A DNA stretch of 59,975 nucleotides from Hallella bergensis DSM 17361 (GTDB lineage: Bacteria > Bacteroidota > Bacteroidia > Bacteroidales > Bacteroidaceae). Positions 8,865 through 21,400 of this stretch are shown here, in pieces (positions within the stretch are counted from its first letter, which is position 1; every line of letters begins with the position of its first letter). Under the pieces are notes generated by a model. That model did not search any database. It saw only the letters and a list, made by a program, of their open reading frames with translations, and was not told where the DNA came from. The stretch covers positions 784,519-844,493 of the forward strand of contig NZ_GG704780.1 in NCBI RefSeq assembly GCF_000160535.1, in the 5' to 3' direction. The position numbers and the translations under genes were made by a program.

Positions 8865-10775
8865 TTACAATCCTTTCTTTTTCCGGTTGAGATCGTCTTG
8901 CTTCCGACGCTGCTCCTCCATCTGTTTTTGTTGCATTTGCTGCAAAGCCTGCATGCGTGCCATCATACCTTTCATCTTCTGCGGATTGTTTTGGTTTTCC
9001 TTGTAGCGTGCTTCAAGAATGGCCAGAAGCTTTTCTTCGTTGGTTGTCTTGCGCAGCACAAACATGATGGCAGCCGACATGATGAGCGAAACGAAATAGT
9101 AGAAATTCAAACCTGAGGAGTAGTCGTTGAATATGAAGAAGAACATCAGCGGCATGAGATACATCATCCACTGCATCATCTTCATCTGCTCGGCCTGCTG
9201 ACCCACCATCTGGTCTTTCTGCATCTGCATCGTAAACCAGCTGTAGATAATCTGAGCGCCACAAAACAGAATACACGTCAGCGAGAGGTGGTCGCCGATG
9301 AGCCACAGGTTGGTGTTCCATTGGAGAATGGGATCGTAGGTCGACAGATCATCCATCCACAGGAAACTCTCTCCACGCAACTGGATGGCGTTAGGCACAA
9401 AGTTGAACATGGCAATCCAGATCGGCGCTTGGATGAGCATGGGCAGACATCCTGAGAGCGGTGAGACACCATATTTGGCATATTCTGCCATCATAGCCTG
9501 CTGTTTTTGCATCTGGTCTTCGGGCTTGTCAAACTGCTTCGTGGCGGCGTCGAGTTTGGGTTTCAGCACGCGCATCTTGGCCGAACTCATATAGCTCTTC
9601 TTCACCATAGGATAGGTGATGGCCTTGAGCAGCAAGGTGATCAGGATGAGTACAATTCCCATCGGGAACCACTTGCTCAACCAGTCGAACACATAGATGG
9701 TGAACCAACGGTTGATGATGCGGAACAAAGGCCAACCCAGATAGACCAATCTTTCCATCTGAAGGTCTTTGCCAAAGGCACTTTCCTCCTCCACACTCTG
9801 CAACAATCGGAAATCGTTGGGGCCGTAATAAAATTCAAATTCCGTCGGCGTGTTGCCGGTCGGATCGAAGAACGACTTCATCTTGGCTTGGTATTGCTTC
9901 AGATATCCGCTCCCCTTCTCCTGTGGAATCGACGTCATCAGCGTGTTGGTGCCCAAGTTATCCTTGGCAATCATCACGGCTGAGAAGAACTGGTTCTTGA
10001 AGGCAACCCAGTCGATGCTCTCTTTAATTTCCTCATCAATCTTTTCATTAGAGGCATTCAGGTAGTCGGTGCCACCGTCGCTTTCATGATAGGTGAGTGT
10101 AGCGTAGCGCGCTTCGAAAGCAAATCCCTTCTCCTGTTGCCGCACCTTATCCTGCCAGTTGATGGCCATGGTGCTGGTGTTTGGAGCGAAAAGTCCGGCC
10201 ATACCGCTGACTTGAAACTTCATGCGGAGCAGATAGCTATCACCCAGACTGTAGATCATCCGAATGGTCTTGCCCGCCCCTGCTTCGGCGGTGAACACCA
10301 CCGTGGAGTCTGTTACTTCCGAGGTTTGGAAGAAAAGGTCGGCCGTAGAGATATTGGCCTCCTTGGCAACAAGCATATATTCTATGCTCTGCTCGTCTCC
10401 CTGAAACAGGGTGACGTCCTTTTTCTCGGTGATGTTGTCCTTATAGTTTTTGACAACAGCCTTTTTAACCTGTGCACCTTTTGTTGAGAAGGTAAGTTCC
10501 AACTTATCATTTTTCAGCACAACGTCCTGAGCCTGACCCGTGAGGGCATGATGAAAGAGCGCTGTTGTGTCTTCCTGAACCTGCTGACGGGCAGCCTGCT
10601 GGCGCTTGAAAGCAGCAGCCTTGGCATCCTTCTCGGCCTTGGCGCGGTTGACATGCGCAATGGAGTCTTTCACAAATTGTGCTCGCTGCTCTTCCTCTGA
10701 AGGTTGCGCATACCAGCTGAATCCGATGAGAACTACCGCTATAAGGACGAATCCTATGAGTGAGTTTTTATCCAT
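8865..10775 (-). CDS. yidC: Membrane protein insertase YidC
   Basis: A 636-residue YidC/Oxa1 insertase that places proteins into the inner membrane, alone or with SecYEG. TM1 is at the extreme N-terminus (MDKNSLIGFVLIAVVLIGFSW), followed by a large periplasmic domain (about 60-340). The conserved five-helix core starts near FDWLSKWFPMGIVLILITLLLK and includes SGCLPMLIQAPIWIAMF. The tail is basic and glutamine-rich (MQQKQMEEQRRKQDDLNRKKK), as expected for ribosome contact. ATG 10775 places TM1 at the start. It lies downstream of pyrG on the same strand with 66 bp between. Confidence 0.96.
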   Translation of the reverse strand: MDKNSLIGFVLIAVVLIGFSWYAQPSEEEQRAQFVKDSIAHVNRAKAEKDAKAAAFKRQQAARQQVQEDTTALFHHALTGQAQDVVLKNDKLELTFSTKGAQVKKAVVKNYKDNITEKKDVTLFQGDEQSIEYMLVAKEANISTADLFFQTSEVTDSTVVFTAEAGAGKTIRMIYSLGDSYLLRMKFQVSGMAGLFAPNTSTMAINWQDKVRQQEKGFAFEARYATLTYHESDGGTDYLNASNEKIDEEIKESIDWVAFKNQFFSAVMIAKDNLGTNTLMTSIPQEKGSGYLKQYQAKMKSFFDPTGNTPTEFEFYYGPNDFRLLQSVEEESAFGKDLQMERLVYLGWPLFRIINRWFTIYVFDWLSKWFPMGIVLILITLLLKAITYPMVKKSYMSSAKMRVLKPKLDAATKQFDKPEDQMQKQQAMMAEYAKYGVSPLSGCLPMLIQAPIWIAMFNFVPNAIQLRGESFLWMDDLSTYDPILQWNTNLWLIGDHLSLTCILFCGAQIIYSWFTMQMQKDQMVGQQAEQMKMMQWMMYLMPLMFFFIFNDYSSGLNFYYFVSLIMSAAIMFVLRKTTNEEKLLAILEARYKENQNNPQKMKGMMARMQALQQMQQKQMEEQRRKQDDLNRKKKGL

Positions 10776-10790
10776 GTTTTTTTGAGCGTT

Positions 10791-10835
10791 AAGGCGTTGG
10801 GAAGTCAAATGAGGTTTGTCGCTTGCCAACGCCTT
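10791..10835 (-). terminator. Hairpin between pyrG and yidC
   Basis: AAGGCGTTGG (10791-10800) pairs perfectly with CCAACGCCTT (10826-10835) around a 25-nt loop. On the minus strand a short run of A, not T, follows, so it may be a weak terminator or an mRNA boundary rather than a full stop. Confidence 0.45.
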
Positions 10836-10841
10836 GGTCTA

Positions 10842-13937
<3,096 letters not shown>

Positions 13938-14024
13938 TTCGGCTACTTGCTGTGCTGCTCCTCAAAAAGTTTACACGGAAACGCCAAACAAGCGCTCAGA
14001 TATTCTATTGGAAAATTAAAATCC

Positions 14025-14032
14025 TATATTTG
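14025..14032 (+). promoter_or_regulatory. -7 element before the truncated small gene
   Basis: TATATTTG matches TAnnTTTG and lies 36 bp before the ATG at 14068, so the broken gene keeps its promoter. Confidence 0.5.
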
Positions 14033-14067
14033 CCTACACGCTCATTTTGGTCTAAACGCGTAAAATT

Positions 14068-14214
14068 ATGAAGAAGCATTTAAACCCGTTGGAGAAAGAG
14101 TTTCTCATTCGCCAGTATTTCAACAATCCGGATGTAAGCCTCAAGTCATTCTGTGAGGCGAACAATGTATCAACCAGTCCGTCTTTTCCTGAGGTTTCAA
14201 TAGTCTTCAGTTGA
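14068..14214 (+). pseudogene. 5' remnant of a helix-turn-helix (transposase-like) gene
   Basis: ATG at 14068 opens a frame of 48 residues. The first 36 (starting MKKHLNPLEKEFLIRQYF and including SLKSFCEANNVST) look like the N-terminal helix-turn-helix of a transposase or similar DNA-binding protein. The remaining 12 residues are out-of-frame antisense of the neighbouring LacI gene, ending at TGA 14212-14214. The gene therefore appears cut within codon 36 or 37, at about 14175-14180, where the accessory locus begins. No matching 3' part is seen at the other end of that locus. Identity of the parent gene is uncertain. Confidence 0.6.
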
Positions 14215-15207
14215 GTCGCGATATATGATATTGGCATCAACAACGATTTCTTCTGTTGTTGAGGAATCATTATCTATATGCTTGATGATCAGCCTTGCTG
14301 CTTCCTGTCCCATTTCAAACTGGGGTGGTTCTACCGTAGTCAATTGTGGAGAAACTATTGTGCTCAACTCTGTGCCAGAGAAACCTGCTACAGCGATGTC
14401 CTTAGGAATTTTTCTTCCCAGTGATTTCAGTCTGTTCATAGCTCCTATGGCCAGTGTGTCGGTGAAAGCAAATATCGCATCGAATTCTTCTTTCAGGATT
14501 CGGTCTACGGATGCAGCTCCGGAAAAGTAGGACAAGCCTTCTGCTTCAATGTCAATACTGGGATTATATTGCAGGCCATAGCGTTTGATGGCTTCTATGT
14601 ATCCGTTGTGTCGTAATACCGAATTATAAACCACGCTGCTGTTGGCACCAATGTAAGCAATATGTTTCCTTCCAGAGCGGATGAGATGCTCGACCAAAAA
14701 GAATGCCTTAGTCTCATCATCGATGATCACTTCTGGTGCCTTGATGCCATATGGGATACGATCGTAGAAGACAACCGGCACACCACTATCCATGACTTTT
14801 TGGAATATATCGGTGTTTTTATGATAGTCACATAGGCAGACTATGATGCCGTCGATCATGAACTGTTTCATAACCTCCAGGTTCATGCGTTCCTTTTCCC
14901 AGTCCTCACTTGCAGAAGCAATGAGCACTTTGTAGTTCTTCGCGTAACATACATTCTGTATACCTTCAATCACTCGTGCTGCATAAGGTGTTGTCATCTC
15001 CGGAACCAGCACACCAATGGTCTTGGTGTTGCCGTTCTTGAGGTTCAAGGCGACAGGATTTCTTCGATAACCCATTCTGTGGGCTGTGCTGATGATTTTG
15101 TCGCGGGTTTCCTTACTGATGTTCGGATCATCGTTGAGAGCCCTTGAAACAGTTGATACAGAAACCACAAGTTCTTTAGCGATATCTTTAATCGTTACGT
15201 ACTTCAT
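14197..15207 (-). CDS. LacI-family transcriptional regulator of the polyol locus
   Basis: A 336-residue repressor/activator of the LacI/GalR family. The N-terminal helix-turn-helix (TIKDIAKELVVSVSTVSRALN, residues about 4-24) and hinge (GYRRNPVALNLKNG) precede a periplasmic-binding-protein-like effector domain, from TKTIGVLVPEMTTPYAARVIEG to the end. ATG 15207 gives the standard family start and upstream codons overlap its promoter. It is divergent from the mannitol-dehydrogenase operon and faces a gap that holds three palindromes centred on AACGTT, so it very likely controls that operon. The effector is probably a sugar or polyol derived from the substrate (inference). Confidence 0.93.
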   Translation of the reverse strand: MKYVTIKDIAKELVVSVSTVSRALNDDPNISKETRDKIISTAHRMGYRRNPVALNLKNGNTKTIGVLVPEMTTPYAARVIEGIQNVCYAKNYKVLIASASEDWEKERMNLEVMKQFMIDGIIVCLCDYHKNTDIFQKVMDSGVPVVFYDRIPYGIKAPEVIIDDETKAFFLVEHLIRSGRKHIAYIGANSSVVYNSVLRHNGYIEAIKRYGLQYNPSIDIEAEGLSYFSGAASVDRILKEEFDAIFAFTDTLAIGAMNRLKSLGRKIPKDIAVAGFSGTELSTIVSPQLTTVEPPQFEMGQEAARLIIKHIDNDSSTTEEIVVDANIIYRDSTEDY

Positions 15208-15242
15208 AGGTGTCTTGAATCTATTTTCATTAGGTAATGTAG

Positions 15243-15250
15243 CAAATATA
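15243..15250 (-). promoter_or_regulatory. -7 element for the lacI-family gene
   Basis: The complement reads TATATTTG. It predicts a leader of about 30 nt and supports ATG 15207 over the upstream ATG at 15276. Confidence 0.55.
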
Positions 15251-15519
15251 CATAAAATTCGTGATATATAAGCCAATGGGAATAAAAAACAGAAAATAAT
15301 TTCCGAATGGTCTTCCTTTTTGAAGGAAAAGAGTCAGAGCCAGTATATATACCTTTGTCCTAAATACGTGCTTTAAGCCACATTATTAAATTGCCCCCTC
15401 AAAATGTAGGCTTATGAGAATGGTATGTAGCTTAGTCGTGCATAAAGATATTTTTATCTTAGTATTTTAGGCAGTAGGTCGAAATTATGGAGAGAGTTTT
15501 TGGTGTATTGACACTGGAT

Positions 15520-15563
15520 GCAAACGTTTCCATTTTTTTCAAACGTTTGCGGGAACGTTTGCG
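15520..15563. promoter_or_regulatory. Cluster of three LacI-type operators
   Basis: Three related palindromes centred on AACGTT lie side by side: GCAAACGTTTCC (15520-15531), the perfect CAAACGTTTG (15540-15549) and GGAACGTTTGC (15552-15562). Centres are 19 and 12 bp apart. They resemble the CG-centred operators used by LacI/GalR proteins. All sit just upstream of the -33 box rather than over the start site. That position fits activation or occlusion of RNA polymerase. The rest of the 15208-15674 gap contains only the two promoters and A/T-rich sequence. Confidence 0.75.
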
Positions 15564-15575
15564 TAAAGTTTTCAC

Positions 15576-15606
15576 TTGACATGACGCATTTTTTTATATA
15601 TATTTG
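15576..15606 (+). promoter_or_regulatory. Promoter of the polyol-utilisation operon
   Basis: TTG at 15576-15578, 20 bp spacer, then TATATTTG at 15599-15606, a near-consensus Bacteroidetes promoter. Transcription should begin near 15613, leaving a leader of about 60 nt before the dehydrogenase ATG. Confidence 0.75.
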
Positions 15607-15674
15607 AAATTGCTAAGCCTAATGATTTAAATTAACTATAAAAACCAATGTTAAACTATTAATACCAATTTATT

Positions 15675-17117
15675 ATGAACACTATTGTTAACACGTTTAC
15701 TTATGACCGCACCAACGTTAAAACCGGAATACTTCATTTTGGCGTTGGAAACTTTCATCGCGCTCATCTTGCGTATCTGACTAACCTGCTATTGGAGCAG
15801 AATCCTGATCAGCGTTCTTGGGGACTCTGTGGAGCCATGATACTACCTCAGGATGAACGCCTTTATACGGCTCTTCATAACCAGGAAGGTGAATATACGC
15901 TTACCGTATGCGGACGTGATGGTAAGGACCAAACATGGCTTATCGGTTCACTCGTGAAGTTGTACTGGGGCATGAATAATCAAGAAGCTATCCTCAATAA
16001 GATTGCAGATCCGGATATCAAGATTATCACTTTGACAATTACCGAAGGCGGATACAATCAGGAGAAGTCTACCGGTCGTTTCATGTTGGAGAATGAGATG
16101 ATCAAGCACGATCTTGAGGATTGGAAACACCCAATGACAGTCTTTGGATATGTAGCAGAAGGTCTCCGTCGTCGTCGTGATGCCGGTGTCGGTAAAATCA
16201 CTATCCTCTCTTGCGATAATCTTCAGCATAATGGCGACACTTGTTGTCGTTCGTTCACCACTTTTATAGAGGCTCAGGACAAAGATCTCTACGAGTGGTT
16301 GAAAGCCAATGTAACATTCCCTAATAGCATGGTCGACCGTATCACTCCTGCTACCAAGCCAGAGGATATTAAACGCTTGAATGAGCGTAATGGAACTCAT
16401 GACGAAGCACCTGTATATACGGAGGATTTCATACAGTGGGTTATCGAGGATAATTTTGCTGCAGGCCGTCCTGATTGGGAAAAAGTAGGAGTGGAATTCT
16501 GTAAGGATGTGAGTGCTTACGAGAATATGAAGCTTTCTCTTCTCAATGCCAGTCATACGCTTCTTTCATATCCATCTTTTTTAGGTGGTTATCGTAAGGT
16601 CGATGCAGCCATGCGTGATGGGCGTATCGTGAAGTTTGTGAGAGATTTCATGGAGATAGATATTACCCCTTATGTACCTGCTCCCGGTAATACCGACCTT
16701 GACGAGTATAAGCAGACTCTTATCGAGCGTTTTGCCAATCGCACTGTGAGCGACCAGGTGGCACGTCTTTGTTTCGATGGTGTCAGCAAGTTCCCTGTAT
16801 ATGTGATGCCTAACCTGATTCATATGATTGCCGATGGTAAGGATCTCATACGTGTGACCTATCTTTTGGCTGCTTACCGTCACTACTTGAAGTATCATAA
16901 GGATGATGATGGTGCAACCTTTGAGGTAGCCGAGCCATGGCTCACTGATAACGACAGGAAGCTTATTGCCAGTGACGATGCCGTAGAGTTCCTGCATCTC
17001 TCACCATTTGAGAGTACCGATCTTGCAGCTTCTGAAGTTTTCAAGGTTCAATATCTCAAGTTTGTAGAAGCCATTGCAAAAAATGGTGCTATGAAGACAT
17101 TGGAAACTATCATATAG
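15675..17117 (+). CDS. Mannitol dehydrogenase family oxidoreductase (probable mannitol 2-dehydrogenase)
   Basis: A 480-residue long-chain polyol dehydrogenase expected to oxidise mannitol to fructose with NAD(P)+. Relatives act on fructuronate, tagaturonate or arabitol. The Rossmann region opens with HFGVGNFHRAHLAY (about residues 21-34). The family's catalytic signature K-x4-N-x2-H is complete at K286, N291 and H294 in MKLSLLNASH. The C-terminal helical domain includes DGVSKFPVYVMPN. Length matches the family (about 490). It is first in a ten-gene run ending with a PfkB sugar kinase, which would phosphorylate a ketose product. This supports a polyol-2-dehydrogenase role, though substrate is inferred. 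Confidence 0.88.
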   Translation: MNTIVNTFTYDRTNVKTGILHFGVGNFHRAHLAYLTNLLLEQNPDQRSWGLCGAMILPQDERLYTALHNQEGEYTLTVCGRDGKDQTWLIGSLVKLYWGMNNQEAILNKIADPDIKIITLTITEGGYNQEKSTGRFMLENEMIKHDLEDWKHPMTVFGYVAEGLRRRRDAGVGKITILSCDNLQHNGDTCCRSFTTFIEAQDKDLYEWLKANVTFPNSMVDRITPATKPEDIKRLNERNGTHDEAPVYTEDFIQWVIEDNFAAGRPDWEKVGVEFCKDVSAYENMKLSLLNASHTLLSYPSFLGGYRKVDAAMRDGRIVKFVRDFMEIDITPYVPAPGNTDLDEYKQTLIERFANRTVSDQVARLCFDGVSKFPVYVMPNLIHMIADGKDLIRVTYLLAAYRHYLKYHKDDDGATFEVAEPWLTDNDRKLIASDDAVEFLHLSPFESTDLAASEVFKVQYLKFVEAIAKNGAMKTLETII

Positions 17118-17121
17118 ACTT

Positions 17122-18399
17122 ATGGAACAGTTGCGTCATTACAGTGTAGGACCATTTATTTTTCTCACCTTCGTATATTTCCTCGTCGGCTTCCTGACAA
17201 CCATTAATGGTCAATTTCAGGGACCGCTGAAGATAGCATTCCTCAGTGATGCCGGAGATATAAAGAACACCTTCACTACACTGATATCCTTTTTCTTTTT
17301 CCTGGGCTACCTGCTTAACAGCAGTGTAGCTGGAAGATGGATTGACAGGCATGGTTATAAGAGTACCATGTTACGTGCCCTTGTGTGTATGGTTGCAGGT
17401 CTGTTGTTGTATGATCTTGCCGCTTATATTGTAGTACATTATTATGATATACGCATAGCGTATACAGGAGGTTCCATCCCATGGGGCTTCATAGTATTCC
17501 TCCTTGGATCATTCCTTATGGGAACCTCGGCTGCAATTCTGCAGGTGGTGATCAATCCTTATGTATCAGCTTACAACCTTCCGGGAACACGTCCTGCACA
17601 ACGTCTGAACATCGTTACAGCCGTCAATTCCTTCGGTACGACAATAGCACCGTTCTTCCTGACAATGGTTGTATTCTCTGGCGTATCACTTGATGATATC
17701 ACCGCTAACCAGCTTCTGGTACCGTTCCTTGTTATAGCCGGCATCATAGCCCTTGTCACGGGATTGTCTACTCGTATGTCACTTCCAGACTTGTCTGGGA
17801 CACGTGCTGAAGGCAATCAGAGATTACCAAGGAGCATTTGGTCCTTCCGTCATCTCACATTGGGTGTCATTGCCATTTTTTTCTATGTAGGTACTGAGGT
17901 CTCTATAGGTTCGAATATTAATCTTCATGCTATGGAACTCCGGATGGGAGATGGTGTACCAGCCCTTTTGGCCACCCTCTATTGGGGAGGATTCCTTGTT
18001 GGACGATTCGTTTCTACTTTCTTCCGTGACTTCAATCCTCGGAATACCCTCATCGCCACTACCGTCATCTCATCAGTACTCATCGTTATTGCCATTGTGA
18101 GCGAGAACCTATGGTTCCTTTGTGCAGTGGGCTTGTTCCATTCTGTGATGTGGAGTTGTATTTTCACTCTTTCCACACAGGGTCTGAAAGAATATACCTC
18201 TAAGGCATCCGGCGTTTTCATGATGGGTGTTTTCGGTGGTGCAGTCTTCCCTGTAGCCCAAGGCTTCTTTGCTGATGTGATGTGTAGTTGGCAATATACT
18301 TGGGTCATCGCTCTTGCCTGCGAGATTGTCATGCTCCTCTATGGTCTCTATGGTTATAGGGTAACAGATGAGTGGTGCCTGAGTAATCTGGAAAAATAA
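17122..18399 (+). CDS. MFS sugar/polyol permease (FucP/GluP-like)
   Basis: A 425-residue inner-membrane transporter with about twelve hydrophobic segments. The N-terminus (VYFLVGFLTTINGQFQGPLKIAF) and the stretch VINPYVSAYNLPGTRPAQRLNIVTAVNSFGTTIAP resemble the fucose/glucose/galactose:H+ symporter branch, whose members carry the NP and Q-R-LN motifs seen here. It starts 4 bp after the dehydrogenase stop, so the two are co-translated. The likely cargo is the free polyol or ketose released in the periplasm by the operon's exported esterases and phosphatases. The specific sugar is inferred. Confidence 0.87.
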   Translation: MEQLRHYSVGPFIFLTFVYFLVGFLTTINGQFQGPLKIAFLSDAGDIKNTFTTLISFFFFLGYLLNSSVAGRWIDRHGYKSTMLRALVCMVAGLLLYDLAAYIVVHYYDIRIAYTGGSIPWGFIVFLLGSFLMGTSAAILQVVINPYVSAYNLPGTRPAQRLNIVTAVNSFGTTIAPFFLTMVVFSGVSLDDITANQLLVPFLVIAGIIALVTGLSTRMSLPDLSGTRAEGNQRLPRSIWSFRHLTLGVIAIFFYVGTEVSIGSNINLHAMELRMGDGVPALLATLYWGGFLVGRFVSTFFRDFNPRNTLIATTVISSVLIVIAIVSENLWFLCAVGLFHSVMWSCIFTLSTQGLKEYTSKASGVFMMGVFGGAVFPVAQGFFADVMCSWQYTWVIALACEIVMLLYGLYGYRVTDEWCLSNLEK

Positions 18400-18475
18400 T
18401 AGAAATTCAACATTACTGCAATAGAATCATAATACTAACCTGGTACTTTTCAGTACATTTTAAAATAAGAAAGTT

Positions 18476-21400
18476 ATGAACAAATGGAGTAAACGATCTG
18501 TAGCTCTCTTCATTGCTTCCTGTGCCATGTCGGCAACAACATTTGCTCAAGGCATAATCAAGGGAGAAGTGAAAGATGAGAATGGTCAACCACTAATCGG
18601 TGCTACCGTCATGGAAGAAGGCACCGAAAATGGTGTAGTCACCAACATCGATGGCCGGTTTTCTATCAGTGTCAAGCCTGGAAAGAAACTTCGTATTTCC
18701 TATGTTGGCTATAAGTCCAGCGTTGTTATTGTCCATTCAGGTGATAACAAAATCATTCTAAAAGAAGAGGGGAAAAACCTCAACGAACTTGTTGTAGTTG
18801 GTTATGGTATGCAACATAAGCGTGACCTTGTTGGTACAGTATCACAGGTCGGTGGTGAGGTCTTGGAGAACCGAGCCAATCCTAATGTCACCCGCTCCCT
18901 CCAGGGGGAGATTCCAGGCCTTACCATCACCATGACCGATGGTAAGCCTATTCGTTCTGGTAATATCAAGATTCGTGGTGCTGTTAATTCTATTGGTGCT
19001 GGCGGCAATGCCCTTATCCTTGTTGATGGAGTGGAGGGAGATCTGAATGCTGTGAATCCGGAGGACGTGGAGAGTGTATCTGTTCTGAAGGATGCCTCTA
19101 CCAGTGCTATCTATGGTGCTCGGGGTGCTTTTGGTGTTATTCTTGTGACCACCAAGAAAGCCAAAAAAGGAGCTCCTGTCGTGCGTTATTCCGGTAACGT
19201 ATCTCTCCAACGTCGTACTGTGAGGCCTGAGACTGTCAACAACGGCCTTGAATGGGCTACCAATTTCTATACAGCTTATGTTAACCAAAAAGGTACTATC
19301 CCCAGTGTGATCGGTAATGTTTTCAACAAAGGTATCAATTCTTGGGAGGACTGGTACGGTGAACTCAAGAAGCGTGATGCTGATCCAACCCTTGAGAAGA
19401 TGCGTACCAATAAGAATGGCTATTATGAATATTATGGTAATACCGACTGGTTCGGTCGTATTTATAAGGACAACTCCTACGCTACTCAGCATAATCTGAG
19501 TGTCAGCGGTGGCAATGACATCGCTACCTATCTTCTTTCAGGAGGCTATAACTTCAATAATGGTGTCTATAGCGAAGGTGGTGAGAGCTTCAAACGCTAT
19601 AATCTGCGTGCCAAAGGTAGCATTCGTATCCGTCCGTGGTTATTGCTGGAGAATAATGCCGAGTTCTGGCAGCGTAAGTATCATGAGCCTGCGGTAATGT
19701 ATGCTTATTATCCAACTGATATGTCATCGCTCATCCCAATTCAACGCCAGATGGAACAACAGCTTTATCCGATGACTTTGGAGAAGAACCTCGATGGCAC
19801 ATGGACAGAAGCTTCTGTCTATTCTGGATGGGCTGGCTTCTGTGATGGTGACTCATGGCGAGAGTATAAGGATATGCGTATAAGGAACACCTCGACATTG
19901 ACGGCTGATATCCTCAAGGATGTGCTGCAGGCTAAGGCTGATTTTACCTATAATCATTATCATGCTACTCGTAACCAGGTTGGTAATCTTTATACTGGCT
20001 ATCGCGGTCCTGATATTCCTGTGGTCCATCAGTCTTTCAGTTATCTTGAAAATCGTTTCTATGATACGGATTATCTATCGAGCAATGTAATCCTTACCTT
20101 TACCCCTAAGCTTGGTGAGGACCATCATTTCTCCGCCATGGGAGGTTGGAATATTGAGGACGAAAAGTACAAGAGTACTCGTGTAGAGCGTAACAACCTA
20201 TTGGTCAAGGACAAGCCAAACTTCAATCTTACAGATGGTGATGCCTATTATATCAATGATAACGGCAGCTACAGCTGGGGATTCATAGGCGTATTCTACC
20301 GTCTGAACTATAACTGGAAGGGACGTTACCTCATCGAAACCAGTGGTCGTTACGATGGTAGTTCAAAATTCCCAGCAGCCCAGAAATGGGGGTTCTTCCC
20401 TTCTGTCAGCGTTGGTTGGAGAGTCAGCGATGAGAAGTTCATGCACGCCTTTCATGAGAGCTTTCTGGATAACATGAAGATTCGTCTTTCTGCAGGTTCT
20501 GCTGGTAATGGACTTGTCTCTCCATACCAGTATCTCTCTACCATGTCTGTTGCTACATCGAATGTTGTTGCCAATGGTCAGCTGCTTTCATATACCAACG
20601 CTCCTACACCTGTTCCTACGGGCCTCACGTGGGAAAAGACTGCAACCTATAACATAGGTGTTGATGTGGACATGTTCAAGGGACGTCTTGGATTGACTTT
20701 TGATATCTATCGCAAGAACATCACCAATATGTATGTTGTAGGTCAGGAACTTCCTGCTGTTTATGGTAATTCTGCTCCAAAGGGTAATAATGCCGATCTC
20801 CGTACTAACGGTTGGGAAGCTAGTCTGAGCTGGCGTGATCATTTCTATCTTGCCGGCAAGCCTTTCAACTGGAGCGTCAAGGCGTCAGTCTGGGATGCAA
20901 CCAGCAAAATTACCAAGTACACCTCTACTACCAACACCCTTCCTACCATCTATGCCACTCATTACTATGAGGGTATGACCATTGGAGAGATATGGGGTTA
21001 TGAGGCGGATGGCTTCTTCCAGAGCAAGGAGGATGTTCTTAATTCTCCTTCACAGAGCTATTTTGCCAACTACAAGAGTGCAGGTACAGTCTGGGAGGCT
21101 GGTGATTTGAAGTTCAAGGATCTCAATGATGACAAGTACATCAATCCTGGTAACGGCACCCTTTCCAACCATGGCGACCTTAAGGTCATCGGCAATACCA
21201 CACCACGCTATTGTTACAGTTTCTCCCTCAGTGGTAACTGGAATGGCATCGGACTATCTATGTTCTGGCAGGGAGTTGGCAAGCGTGATTGGTATCCTGC
21301 GCGTGAGTCCTCACTTTTCTGGGGACAGTATTCACGCCCTTACAGCTTCGACCTCCCATGGCAGGATGGCAACAACTGTGCTGATATTGATGAGGAAGGT

